DNA from: Actinomyces massiliensis 4401292
GTDB taxonomy: Bacteria > Actinomycetota > Actinomycetes > Actinomycetales > Actinomycetaceae
DNA length: 64,000 nt
Direction of reading: 5' to 3'
Assembly (NCBI RefSeq): GCF_000269805.1
Contig: NZ_JH711481.1
Span: 1,042,569 to 1,106,568, forward strand
Below the pieces are notes generated by a model, which was not told the DNA's origin, did not search any database, and saw only the letters and a program-made list of their open reading frames with translations. The position numbers were made by a program, and so were the translations under genes. This document shows, piece by piece, positions 28,208 to 36,484 of this stretch. Within the stretch, counting starts at the first letter, position 1. Each line of letters opens with the position of its first letter.

Positions 28208-28224
28208 ACCGACCGTCGGTCGGT
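28208..28224. promoter_or_regulatory. TetR-type operator ahead of MFS gene
   Basis: ACCGACCG-T-CGGTCGGT is a perfect palindrome with one central base, placed 20-36 bp upstream of the MFS start on the minus strand. The sequence resembles known TetR-family operators; the regulator is not in the immediate neighbourhood. Confidence 0.6.
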
Positions 28225-28377
28225 ACTGGTCTGAAGTATGCACGACGCGCCCGCTCTCCGCAAGAGCCCCGGCTGGTCCCGTCATGCCCCTATGGGCCGG
28301 GTGGGCCGGGCGAGCCCGAGTGCGCTCAGACGAGCCAGAAGAGGCCCGGACGCGCCCGGCGCCCGGCGTCCGGACAC

Positions 28378-28418
28378 GCGAGAGGGTCGGCAGGCGATAT
28401 GCCTGCCGACCCTCTCGC
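28378..28418 (-). terminator. Terminator after the DUF3073 gene
   Basis: A perfect 18-bp inverted repeat, 28378-28395 and 28401-28418, with a 5-base loop GATAT. It lies 15 bp beyond the 3' end of the minus-strand DUF3073 gene and separates it from the MFS gene. Confidence 0.85.
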
Positions 28419-28432
28419 TTATTCAGTCTCAG

Positions 28433-28663
28433 TCAGCTCCGACGACTCGTTCCCGCATCGTCTATATCCGAGTCGTCCCAGTCGTCATCGTCGACCGCGT
28501 ATTTGGCGGCCAGTTGCTCGTAATCGACCTCGTCGTCGGACTCGGTGCTCGACGACCTGGAAACGAGCTCCCGCTCGAGTGCCGCGTAGTCGGTCGCCGG
28601 GCTGAAGTACTTGAGCTTACGGGCGACCTTGGTCGCCTTGGCCTTCTGACGGCCGCGCCCCAT
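28433..28663 (-). CDS. DUF3073 family protein
   Basis: A 76-residue protein starting MGRGRQKAKATKVARKLKYF and continuing with FSPATDYAALERELV, the conserved core of DUF3073, an actinobacterial family of unknown role. A basic N-terminus is followed by a strongly acidic tail (EDDD-like run). ATG 28663 follows GGAGGGGG on the minus strand. The frame is open further upstream but the family start and the ribosome site agree on this codon. It is monocistronic with a strong terminator. Confidence 0.9.
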   Translation of the reverse strand: MGRGRQKAKATKVARKLKYFSPATDYAALERELVSRSSSTESDDEVDYEQLAAKYAVDDDDWDDSDIDDAGTSRRS

Positions 28664-28849
28664 AGGCTCGACCCCCTCCAACAATCTCTGGGCGCGCACG
28701 TAGTCGCGCTTCACTTGGGCAAATGTGTCGTGGGGCAACCGTACAACGAGCGCACGTGTTGACACCATTCCGTGTCGCCCCTGTGGCCGTGGCACCGCAC
28801 ACGCCTGAGACGCCGTGCCGGGAGCCCCGGCCGGGAGCCCCGGCGAACT

Positions 28850-29221
28850 TCAGCGTCGCAGGAGCCGACCGGCGATCAGGGACACGGCGAACGCCCCGCC
28901 GGCGACCGCGGCCACTCGCTTGACGGCCTCCGAGTCGCCCGCTCGCGCGTCCTCGATGGTCCGGCGGGCTCGCCCGACCAGGTCCGAGGCGCGGGCGCGC
29001 AGCTCTGCGGCGGTGGTATCGGCGCGGTCGCGCAGATCCTCCCCGGCCTGTCGCGCCTGGGTCCGCGGGTCCACCCGCGCGACCAGCTCATCGACACTGG
29101 CCGACAGCGCCTCGCGCTGGGCATTGAGCCGCGCCTCAATCGTCTCGGGCGTCTGCGCCGCGTCCGCCCGCGGCGCAGACCCGGGCCGGCGCTCCGGCCC
29201 TGTCCCCGTCCCCTCGCTCAT
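28850..29221 (-). CDS. DUF3618 family protein
   Basis: A 123-residue protein. TPETIEARLNAQREALSASVDEL followed by LVARVDPR is the DUF3618 signature, with a predicted helical stretch after it and a C-terminal hydrophobic helix (VAAVAGGAFAVSLIAGRLL). It probably sits on the membrane with the coiled region in the cytoplasm; function unknown. Start ATG overlaps the stop of the next upstream gene in the operon (ATGA). It is the last of three genes transcribed leftward from 30167. Confidence 0.8.
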   Translation of the reverse strand: MSEGTGTGPERRPGSAPRADAAQTPETIEARLNAQREALSASVDELVARVDPRTQARQAGEDLRDRADTTAAELRARASDLVGRARRTIEDARAGDSEAVKRVAAVAGGAFAVSLIAGRLLRR

Positions 29222-29712
29222 CGTCGCACCGCCTTGACGACGGCGACAACGCTGCACCCCGCCAGCACCACGATGGTGCCGGTCACGATGGCGAGCGAGG
29301 CGGGGTCGCCGTCGCGGGCGTCATCGATCAGGCGGGACAGCCTGCTGCCGACCGCGGCGGGGAGTCCTGTGACTCCGGCACCCGGAGCTCCGCGGCTCGC
29401 GGACCGGACGCCGGGCCCCGCCGCGTCAACCGACGCAGCCGAATCGGCTGAGCCCACCAGCGGATCGTCCTTGACCAGGCCGACGCGCGCCTTGAGGCGA
29501 GCCGTTCCCACGCTGGCGCGACTGCGCCATTCCGCGGCGGTCGCCTGCGCGGACCTGCGCGCCATCGACGTCAGCGCCTGGGGGGCCAGCCGGGCGCTGA
29601 GCGCCTCGACATCACCGATCAGCTGGGCGCGCTGCGCGGCCAGAGCGGACTCGATGGCCTCCGGGGACTTCGCGGAGTTCCGCTGATTCTGCTTCGACTG
29701 CCGCGGGCTCAC
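29218..29712 (-). CDS. DUF3618-like membrane-associated protein
   Basis: A 164-residue protein whose region SPEAIESALAAQRAQLIGDVEAL and ALSARLAP repeats the DUF3618 pattern of the neighbouring gene, so the two are paralogues. A Ser/Ala/Gly-rich middle and a C-terminal hydrophobic helix (LAIVTGTIVVLAGCSVVAVV) follow. GTG 29712 overlaps the stop of the holin-like gene (GTGA), and its own stop overlaps the next start (ATGA). Function unknown; the operon suggests an envelope role. Confidence 0.75.
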   Translation of the reverse strand: MSPRQSKQNQRNSAKSPEAIESALAAQRAQLIGDVEALSARLAPQALTSMARRSAQATAAEWRSRASVGTARLKARVGLVKDDPLVGSADSAASVDAAGPGVRSASRGAPGAGVTGLPAAVGSRLSRLIDDARDGDPASLAIVTGTIVVLAGCSVVAVVKAVRR

Positions 29713-30167
29713 TGCCGGCCGCCCTTGTCCAGACCGGAGGCGACGGCCTTCTTCACGGCGTCGACATCCTCCCGCAGCCGCACCTGCGGCTCGGGCTTGT
29801 CGGCCTTGGCCTCCCGCAGTTTGTCCCTGCCCAGCAGCGCTGTCGCCACGGCCACCGCGAACAGGATGATGGCGACGAGGAGCTTGGCGGCCCATACCGG
29901 CATCACCATGGCCAGCAGATCCACGATGGTGCTCAGGAGGAAGCCGAGGCCGAACAGGGCGGCGATGGCGGCCACTGTCAGGAGGGCCGCACCGACGCCG
30001 GCAGTGTTGGCCATGCGCAGGGCCTTGGCCCTGGCCAGCTCGATCTCGCCCTTGACCAGTCCCGTGATGTTCTCCGAGATGCGGTTGATCAGCTCGCCGA
30101 TGGAGGGCTGACCGGGGCGTGACGCGGCTGCGGGTGGTGTTCGAGGCGGTTGAGGCTGTTGGGTCAT
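29709..30167 (-). CDS. Phage-holin-like (holin-X / superfamily III) membrane protein
   Basis: A 152-residue protein with a Pro/Gln-rich N-terminus, an amphipathic segment SIGELINRISENITGLVKGE typical of the actinobacterial Holin-X family, and two hydrophobic helices (AGVGAALLTVAAIAALFGLG and WAAKLLVAIILFAVAVATAL). Despite the name it is a chromosomal housekeeping family, not phage. A basic and acidic tail follows. It heads the three-gene operon with two DUF3618 genes. Confidence 0.82.
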   Translation of the reverse strand: MTQQPQPPRTPPAAASRPGQPSIGELINRISENITGLVKGEIELARAKALRMANTAGVGAALLTVAAIAALFGLGFLLSTIVDLLAMVMPVWAAKLLVAIILFAVAVATALLGRDKLREAKADKPEPQVRLREDVDAVKKAVASGLDKGGRQ

Positions 30168-30290
30168 AGGATCGACCTTCGTCCGGGGCGGGCGCTCATG
30201 GCGGGAGCGTTGTGCATGAATCTACCGCGCACAGAATCTCACATGGCGAGCCTCGGCGTGGTACTGCGCGGACGGCGAGTGGGTTTCGGA

Positions 30291-30365
30291 CGCTTACTAC
30301 GCTTCTTCTCCCCTTGCTGTACGGGGGTAAGAAGCGTAGTAAGCGGGGAAGGGGCGTAGTAAGCG
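30291..30365. repeat. CTGTACGG hairpin element T1
   Basis: Perfect 17-bp arms CGCTTACTACGCTTCTT at 30291-30307 and 30329-30345 (inverse), with a 21-base loop containing CCCCTTGCTGTACGGGG. A further partial arm GCGTAGTAAGCG follows at 30354. It sits between the holin-operon promoter and the 3' end of the ABC exporter gene. A relative lies at 41071. Confidence 0.8.
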
Positions 30366-30394
30366 AGGTGATGAGCGAGGCCGGCGTGACCCGC

Positions 30395-32131
30395 CTACTC
30401 CTGGCTCCACGCCTCCCACAGGCCCGCATACTCCCCGCCGAGCGCCACGAGCTCGGCGTGCGTGCCCAGCTCCACGATCCGCCCGTCCATGACGACGGCC
30501 ACACGATCGGCGTCCTGGGCCGTGTAGAGGCGATGCGCCACCTCGATGACCGTGCGCCCCGCCAGCGCGGTCAACAGTGTCCGCTCCAGCGTGCGCGCGG
30601 CGCGCGGATCGAGCAGGGAGGTCGCCTCGTCCAGGATGAGGGTGTGCGGATCCAGCAGCACCAGGCGGGCCAGGGCCACCTCCTGGGACTGGGCCGGGGT
30701 GAGTGTCAGATGTCCCGAGCCCACCATCGTGTGCATTCCGTCCTTGAGCCCGTCCACCCAGGCGTCCGCTCCGATGGCCTCGATGGCGCGTCGGATCGTG
30801 GCGTCATCGGCGTCGGGGCGCCCCAGGCGCACGTTATCCGCGATCGTGCCCACGAACACGTGATGCTCCTGGGTCACCAGGGCGACGTGGCGGCGCAGCT
30901 CGGCCTCGGTCAGGTCTGTCAGCGGCACCCCGCCCACCGTCACCGAGCCGGAGGTGGGCGGGTTGATACCCGCCAGCATGCGCCCCAGGGTGGACTTGCC
31001 CGATCCCGAGGGGCCGACGACGGCCAGCCGCTCGCCCGGCACGAGGTCCAGGTCGATGCCGTGGAGCACCTCCGCGCCCTCGCGGTAGGAGAAGCGGACG
31101 TCGCGCAGGACCATGCGGTGACCGTCGGGGGCGGCGCCGGTGGGGGAGCGGTCCTCGGGGACCTCCTCGACTCCCAGGATGCGTGACAGCGACGCCTGGG
31201 AGACCTGGACGAGGTCGATCCAGAACATGAGCTGGGCGATCGGCTTGCGCAGCTCCATGGCGTACAGGGCGACCGTGGTGATGGCCCCCAGGCCCGCGTG
31301 CCCGCCGGCGGCCAGGAAGGCGCCCCACAGGAGGATGACCACGACGGGGGCGCGCCAGGCGATGTCCAGGACGAGGAGCAGGCGCAGTCGCAGCCCGGCG
31401 GTGTACCGCTCCAGGCTCCAGGCCTCCTTGACCGAGGCGGCGATGACGGCCTCGCGGTGCGCCCCGATGCCCAGGGCGTCGACCGTCTCGGCGTTCTCCA
31501 CGGTTTCGCTCACTGCGCCGTTCAGGCGGGCGGAGGCCGCCGAGCGTGCCCGGTAGGCGGGCACCGAGATCGGCAGGTACCAGCTCATCATGGCCCAGAC
31601 GGGAGGCACGACGACGAGCAGCCCGGCCGCCAGCAGCGGGTCGCTGACGGCGGCTGCGACAATGGTGAACACGATCGTCACCGTGCACACCATGATCTGG
31701 GGGATGCCCACGCGCACGAGGAACTCGATGCGCGAGACGTCGTTGGTGGTGCGGCCCACGAGATCGCCGGTGCCGGCGGATTCGACTGCGCTCAGCGGCA
31801 GGTGGACGACGCGGTGCATCATGCGCTCGCGCAGGTCGGCGAAGACCGACTCGCCGAGCGTGCGGGCGTGCTTCTGGGCGAAGCGGTTGATGACCGCGCC
31901 CACGATGGTGACGGCCGCGATGAGCAGAACGATGCGATCGACGTAACCGGCCGTTCCGGTGCCCGAGGCCACGCGCGTGACCAGACGGCCCAGCAGTTGC
32001 GGGGCGACGAGCGTGGCCAGGACGGCGATCACCTGCACGGTCAGGACGCCGGCGAACCGCCACCGGTAGGAGGCCATGATCCGGAAGGTCTTGCGCATGG
32101 CGACCTTGCCGGGCGCGACGGGGAGCGCCAT
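30395..32131 (-). CDS. ABC exporter half-transporter, subunit with intact Walker A
   Basis: A 578-residue half-transporter: six membrane helices over residues about 20-310, then an ATPase domain. Walker A is intact in VVGPSGSGKSTLGRML (about 370) and Walker B in TLILDEATSLLD. The signature motif is changed: LTPAQSQE stands where LSGGQ is expected. Its partner at 32131-34098 has the reverse pattern, so the pair should form one consensus and one degenerate ATP site, as in known heterodimeric exporters. Start ATG overlaps the partner stop (ATGA). Substrate unknown. Confidence 0.9.
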   Translation of the reverse strand: MALPVAPGKVAMRKTFRIMASYRWRFAGVLTVQVIAVLATLVAPQLLGRLVTRVASGTGTAGYVDRIVLLIAAVTIVGAVINRFAQKHARTLGESVFADLRERMMHRVVHLPLSAVESAGTGDLVGRTTNDVSRIEFLVRVGIPQIMVCTVTIVFTIVAAAVSDPLLAAGLLVVVPPVWAMMSWYLPISVPAYRARSAASARLNGAVSETVENAETVDALGIGAHREAVIAASVKEAWSLERYTAGLRLRLLLVLDIAWRAPVVVILLWGAFLAAGGHAGLGAITTVALYAMELRKPIAQLMFWIDLVQVSQASLSRILGVEEVPEDRSPTGAAPDGHRMVLRDVRFSYREGAEVLHGIDLDLVPGERLAVVGPSGSGKSTLGRMLAGINPPTSGSVTVGGVPLTDLTEAELRRHVALVTQEHHVFVGTIADNVRLGRPDADDATIRRAIEAIGADAWVDGLKDGMHTMVGSGHLTLTPAQSQEVALARLVLLDPHTLILDEATSLLDPRAARTLERTLLTALAGRTVIEVAHRLYTAQDADRVAVVMDGRIVELGTHAELVALGGEYAGLWEAWSQE

Positions 32132-34098
32132 CAGGGGGTCACCTCCCGGCGGTCGGTGTCGCAGTCGTCGTCGCCGGCGTCCGCGTCGCTGGGCGGGCAG
32201 TCGTCCGGCTGCTCGCCGTAGGCCCGGGCGACGACGGCCCGGTAGTCCAGTGCGCTCGGGTCGCCCCGGCGGGCGCGGGCGAGCAGCTCGCGGTGAGTGG
32301 AGCGTGCGCGCTCGCGGCCAGCGTCATCCAGCAGGATCACCTCGTCGCAGGCCTCCAGCACCAGCGGCGATTCGGTGGCGATGACGGTGGTGCGCCCCCG
32401 TCGCGCGGCGTGCAGGCGACGGGCCACGCGCGACTCGGTGTGGGAGTCCAGGGCGCTGGTGGGCTCGATGAGCACGAGGGCGGGAGCCTCGGTGAGCAGG
32501 GCGCGGGCCAGGGCGACGCGCTGGCGCTGACCGCCGGACAACGAGCGCCCCTTCTCCGTGATCATGCCGGCCAGGCCCCGATCCAGCGAGGTCAGGACGT
32601 CCCGGGCGTCGGCGACCTCCAGGGCGGTCAGCAGCCGGCCGTCCCCGGGCAGCCGGGCTGCGGCGGAGCGCACGTCCTGGTCGACGGCGTCGATGCCCGC
32701 GCGCTCGGCCTCCGCAGCCACGAGCGCGCCCACGCCGACGGGCTCGGGTGCGGCGGCGCGGCGCACGTCGAGGGCCTCGCGCAGGGTGCCGGTGAACAGT
32801 TCGGCGGTGGCGCCGGAGACCACGATCGAGGCGCGCACGTCGCGCAGCGGCATGTCGGTCAGCGGCCGGCCCTCCAGGGTCACCACGGGGGCGTCGTCGT
32901 CGAAGCGGCCGAGTCGGGTGGCCAGCGCCGCGGAGGCCCCCGGATCGGCGGCGACGACGGCGGTCATGCGGCCCGGTGCGAAGCGCACCCCGGAGGCCGT
33001 GTCGATGATCCGCCCGTCCTCGGCGGTGCCGTCGGCGGGGGACAGGTCCAGGCGCTCGGCGGTGGTGCCGGCGGCCGGGACGACGTCGAGCAGTCTGCCC
33101 AGGCGCCGCAGCCCGACCATGGCCCGCGTGTAGTCCTGCACCGAGTTCGAGAACACCATGAGCGGCCACGACAGGTAGGCGGTGTAGCCGTAGAAGGTGA
33201 CGAGCTCGCCGGCGCTGATGTCCCCGGCGATCGCCATGCGGGCGGCGGCCCACACGACGACGGCGACGAACAGGCCCGGCAGGAGCACCTGCAGGCTCAT
33301 GAGCACCGACTGGGTGCCGGCCACTTCGACCCCGCGTCGGCGCAGCTCCTGGGAGGCCTCGCGGTAGCGGCGGGCGAAGACGTCCTCACCGCCGATGCCC
33401 CGCAGGATGCGCAGTCCGGCGACCGTATCGGTGGTGATGGTGGTGACCTCGGACTGGGCCTCGCGCTGGACGGCCTGGCGCCGCTGGAGGGGCTTGATGA
33501 CCAGGGTGACGATCCAGGCGACCAGGGGCATGCCGATGAGCACGATGAGGCCGAGGCGCACGGAGACCGAGACCATGAGCACCGCCACGACCGCGAAGGA
33601 CACGGCCGAGCCGATCAGCGGGGGCAGGCGCTCGAACAGGTTGCCGATGTACTGGGCGTCGGAGGCCACGATCGAGGCGACCTCACCGGTGGATGCCTGG
33701 CGGGACAGACCCGCTCCGGTGATGGAGACCTGGCGCCCCACGAGTCGGGTGACATCGAAGTTGGTGCGCATCCAGGCGTACATCCCGACATAGGACTGAG
33801 CGGTGTCTCCAATGGCGTAGACGACGAACAGGAGGAGCAGGCTCAGGCAGATCGCCCACAGGCGCGCGTTGAGGCCGTTCTCGATGCCGGAGTCCAGGGC
33901 TGCTCCCACGAAGGCCGGCACGATCGCCTGGATGGTGTTGGCCACGACGGCGGCCAGGCCCGCGATCGTCAGCGGCCCGGCGGCGCGGCGCGCGAGCCAG
34001 CCCAGCAGCGAGCGGGTACGGGTCGATGGCGGTTCGGGCAAAGGCGCGTCGGGGGCGGGAATGAGCCGTTCGGCGGTTCGCAGCAGGGGCATCGGCAT
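32131..34098 (-). CDS. ABC exporter half-transporter, subunit with degenerate Walker A
   Basis: A 655-residue half-transporter with six membrane helices (about 35-330) and an ATPase domain. The Walker A position (about 380) reads VVAADPGASAALATRL and lacks the Gly-Lys-Ser/Thr of the P-loop; Walker B is LVLIEPTSALD, with Glu-Pro for the usual Asp-Glu. The signature LSGGQRQRVALARALL near 517 is perfect. It therefore lends its signature to the ATP bound by the partner. An acidic C-terminal tail ends at the ATGA overlap with the partner gene. Confidence 0.9.
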   Translation of the reverse strand: MPMPLLRTAERLIPAPDAPLPEPPSTRTRSLLGWLARRAAGPLTIAGLAAVVANTIQAIVPAFVGAALDSGIENGLNARLWAICLSLLLLFVVYAIGDTAQSYVGMYAWMRTNFDVTRLVGRQVSITGAGLSRQASTGEVASIVASDAQYIGNLFERLPPLIGSAVSFAVVAVLMVSVSVRLGLIVLIGMPLVAWIVTLVIKPLQRRQAVQREAQSEVTTITTDTVAGLRILRGIGGEDVFARRYREASQELRRRGVEVAGTQSVLMSLQVLLPGLFVAVVVWAAARMAIAGDISAGELVTFYGYTAYLSWPLMVFSNSVQDYTRAMVGLRRLGRLLDVVPAAGTTAERLDLSPADGTAEDGRIIDTASGVRFAPGRMTAVVAADPGASAALATRLGRFDDDAPVVTLEGRPLTDMPLRDVRASIVVSGATAELFTGTLREALDVRRAAAPEPVGVGALVAAEAERAGIDAVDQDVRSAAARLPGDGRLLTALEVADARDVLTSLDRGLAGMITEKGRSLSGGQRQRVALARALLTEAPALVLIEPTSALDSHTESRVARRLHAARRGRTTVIATESPLVLEACDEVILLDDAGRERARSTHRELLARARRGDPSALDYRAVVARAYGEQPDDCPPSDADAGDDDCDTDRREVTP

Positions 34099-34375
34099 GA
34101 TGCTGCGAGGTTATCGGAGCCCGTCGGGACAGGACAGGGCGTCTCTTCAACGCGTGAGGTGAGAAGTGCCGCGCCTGGGGCGGGAATAGCGGGAGTAGAC
34201 GGTTTCGCGGTGGTCGGCTCTGCGTCTCCTCTGCATCCTGCGAGGTTTGGAATCGGTCGTCTGATCCGCGCCATTGCAGTCTTCGGAGGCTTTCTGGGCG
34301 GCGTATACCCGGTCAGGAGAGGTGAAGGCTGCTGTAGAGTGCGATCCCAGAGGTCTTCTGGAAGGTTTCCCATCT

Positions 34376-36385
34376 ATGGATCCTGAACAGCTCGCTGCAG
34401 CGGCGGATCAGGCCGATGAGGCCCTGGCCGCGCAGACGAACGATTACGCTCTCCAGGCCGCCATTGCTGAGCGCAGGCCCGACCTGCACGCCGCACTGGC
34501 TGCGAACCCTGCGTCCTACTCCGATCTGCTGGCGTGGCTGTCCAAGGTGAAGGATCCGGCCGTGCAGGCCGCATTGGAGGCGCGCGGTGCCGCATCGCGA
34601 GGGGCGTCGTCCCCGCAGGAGGCCGCGGCCGATGAGCGGGATGACGCTGAGGCTGCCGAGTCCGCCGAGGTCGCTGAGGCTGTTGAATCCGCGGAGCCCG
34701 CTGAATCCGCTGAATCTGCAGAGCCTGCCGAATCACCGGAATCCGTTGAGTCCGCCGAATCGCCTGAGTCTGCCGCGTCTGCTGACCCCGCCGAGGCTGC
34801 CGAATCCGCCGAGTCTACCGACGTCGCTGAGGCTGTTGAGGGCGCAGTGAGCGACGACGTCGGGGCGGCCCAGGCCGCTCGGCAGGAGGATGAGGCGCCG
34901 TCGGCCGAGTCGGCTGGATCTGCCGGGGCCGCCGGGTCTGCTAGCGCCGCCGGGGCCGTCGAGACTGCTGAAACTGCTGAGACTCCTGAAACCACAGACC
35001 AGCAGCCGGCCGATGCTGTCGAGGAGGACGCGTCCGAGGACGAAGCAGCGACGCCGGACGAACCTGCACCGCAGGACTCCGCTGACTCCACTGCGCCTGC
35101 TGAGCCCACTGCGCCTTCGGCGGATGCGGTGCCGCAGACGGAGGCGGTGCCCGCGATCGGGGCCGCGCCGGTGGGGGCCTCCGTCGATGCCCATACGGGA
35201 GCAGTGCCCGTGACGGAGGCCGCATCCCAGGCTGTGCCTCAGAGCATGCCTCAGCTCATGTCCCAAGGCGTGCCGCAGGCCATGCCCGCCCCCGCCGCGC
35301 AGTTCATGCCGGTGCAGGGACAGATGCTTGCGGCCCAGCCGCTTCCGACGCCCCGGCGCTCGAAATCCCGCACGATGGTCGTGGTCCTGATCGTTCTGGG
35401 GCTGCTGCTCATCGGCGGACCGGGCGGGTGGTACCTGATGCGCTTCTTCGACACCCACAGCTCCGTTGCCTCGACCGATACCGGTAAGGGCGGCAAGTCC
35501 CGCCTCGACAAGCGCAAGGCGTCCCCCTCGGCCTCCGTCACGAGTGCCAGGACGGCGAACTACGTGACGGCGTGCGGGAGCGCTCCCACCCTCACCCCCA
35601 CCTCCCTCACGAACGGAGACGGCGAGCTCAAGGTGGAGGTCAAGATGACCGCTTCCTGCGCCGACGGCGACGTCCTGAGCGGAGCCGCCAACCACATCGA
35701 GGTGAAGGGGCCCTCGCGCACCGACGGCACCGGGTCGGCCGATGCGGTCATAGCGTCGGGCGACTTCGACTTCTCGAGCTCGCCGCTGGTGCTCTCGGGC
35801 GCGGAGACGACGCTCACGCTCCATTTCGGCAGTGGGCACTTCTTCCGTGCGGCCGATGACGTGGACGTCAAGAACGTCGTGGCGGCATGCTCGCCGGACC
35901 GCGATTCCGGGCCGAGCGGGGCGACGCCGGATTCCACGAGCTCCTCCGGCCCGTCGTCGGCGACGGCGTCCACGACGAGCAAGGACCCGGCCTCCGAGGA
36001 GAGTGCGGCGGGCGGTTCTCTGCGTTGGCAGGTCGACCATGACCGCCCCTCCGTGACCACGGACCTCGTCGGCAAGTGGGTGCCGCAGCTGTCCTCCAAG
36101 AAGCCGGGGCTGGTCGCTGACGGCATCACCTGGGACAACCGGACCACGCTGGAGGAGTTCCTCAAGCTGCGTCAGAAGTACTCCAACGCGAAGCTTCTGT
36201 TCAGCGACGAGTGGCCTGTCTTCGACTCCGGCGGATCGTGGTGGGTCACGATCGTCGATACCCCGTACAGCAGCGCCGAGGAGGCCAACGCCTGGTGCGA
36301 TGCGCAGGGCTTCGACGCCGAGCACTGCTTCGCCAAGTACATCGACACCAAGGGCCCCTCGGAGGGGACGACCGTCACCAGGTGA
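34376..36385 (+). CDS. Single-pass membrane protein with LRV-like N-terminus and acidic repeat linker
   Basis: A 669-residue protein. Residues 1-65 (MDPEQLAAAADQADEALAAQ, then RRPDLHAALAANPASYSDLL) match the leucine-rich-repeat-variant domain found at the N-terminus of many actinobacterial membrane proteins. Residues about 80-320 are a low-complexity Glu/Ser/Ala/Pro linker made of ESAE- and ESPE-type units. A single membrane helix lies near 332-357 (MVVVLIVLGLLLIGG). The outer part has four Cys and a C-terminal region with WWVTIVDTPYSSAEEANAWC, resembling sporulation/SPOR-like or protein-binding tails. ATG 34376 follows GGAAGG. Function unknown. Confidence 0.7.
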   Translation: MDPEQLAAAADQADEALAAQTNDYALQAAIAERRPDLHAALAANPASYSDLLAWLSKVKDPAVQAALEARGAASRGASSPQEAAADERDDAEAAESAEVAEAVESAEPAESAESAEPAESPESVESAESPESAASADPAEAAESAESTDVAEAVEGAVSDDVGAAQAARQEDEAPSAESAGSAGAAGSASAAGAVETAETAETPETTDQQPADAVEEDASEDEAATPDEPAPQDSADSTAPAEPTAPSADAVPQTEAVPAIGAAPVGASVDAHTGAVPVTEAASQAVPQSMPQLMSQGVPQAMPAPAAQFMPVQGQMLAAQPLPTPRRSKSRTMVVVLIVLGLLLIGGPGGWYLMRFFDTHSSVASTDTGKGGKSRLDKRKASPSASVTSARTANYVTACGSAPTLTPTSLTNGDGELKVEVKMTASCADGDVLSGAANHIEVKGPSRTDGTGSADAVIASGDFDFSSSPLVLSGAETTLTLHFGSGHFFRAADDVDVKNVVAACSPDRDSGPSGATPDSTSSSGPSSATASTTSKDPASEESAAGGSLRWQVDHDRPSVTTDLVGKWVPQLSSKKPGLVADGITWDNRTTLEEFLKLRQKYSNAKLLFSDEWPVFDSGGSWWVTIVDTPYSSAEEANAWCDAQGFDAEHCFAKYIDTKGPSEGTTVTR

Positions 36386-36406
36386 GCTCACATTCCGTCG
36401 GGATCC

Positions 36407-36479
36407 CGTCGAGGTCGACTTTCTGGAACGAAACAGGCGGTGTCACCGTCGATCTCGTTCTAAAAAGTCGACCTCGACG
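36407..36479. repeat. 73-bp nested palindrome E2
   Basis: Perfect 16-bp outer arms CGTCGAGGTCGACTTT at 36407-36422 and 36464-36479 (inverse). It fills the gap between two convergent stop codons, 21 bp after one and 5 bp before the other, which suits a shared terminator. Confidence 0.88.
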
Positions 36480-36484
36480 ACGCT

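Noticed and set aside
32131-34098. Pseudogene status for the ABC subunit lacking a P-loop
   Set aside because: The frame is intact over 655 codons, LSGGQ is perfect, and the defects are complemented by the partner, which fits a normal asymmetric dimer.
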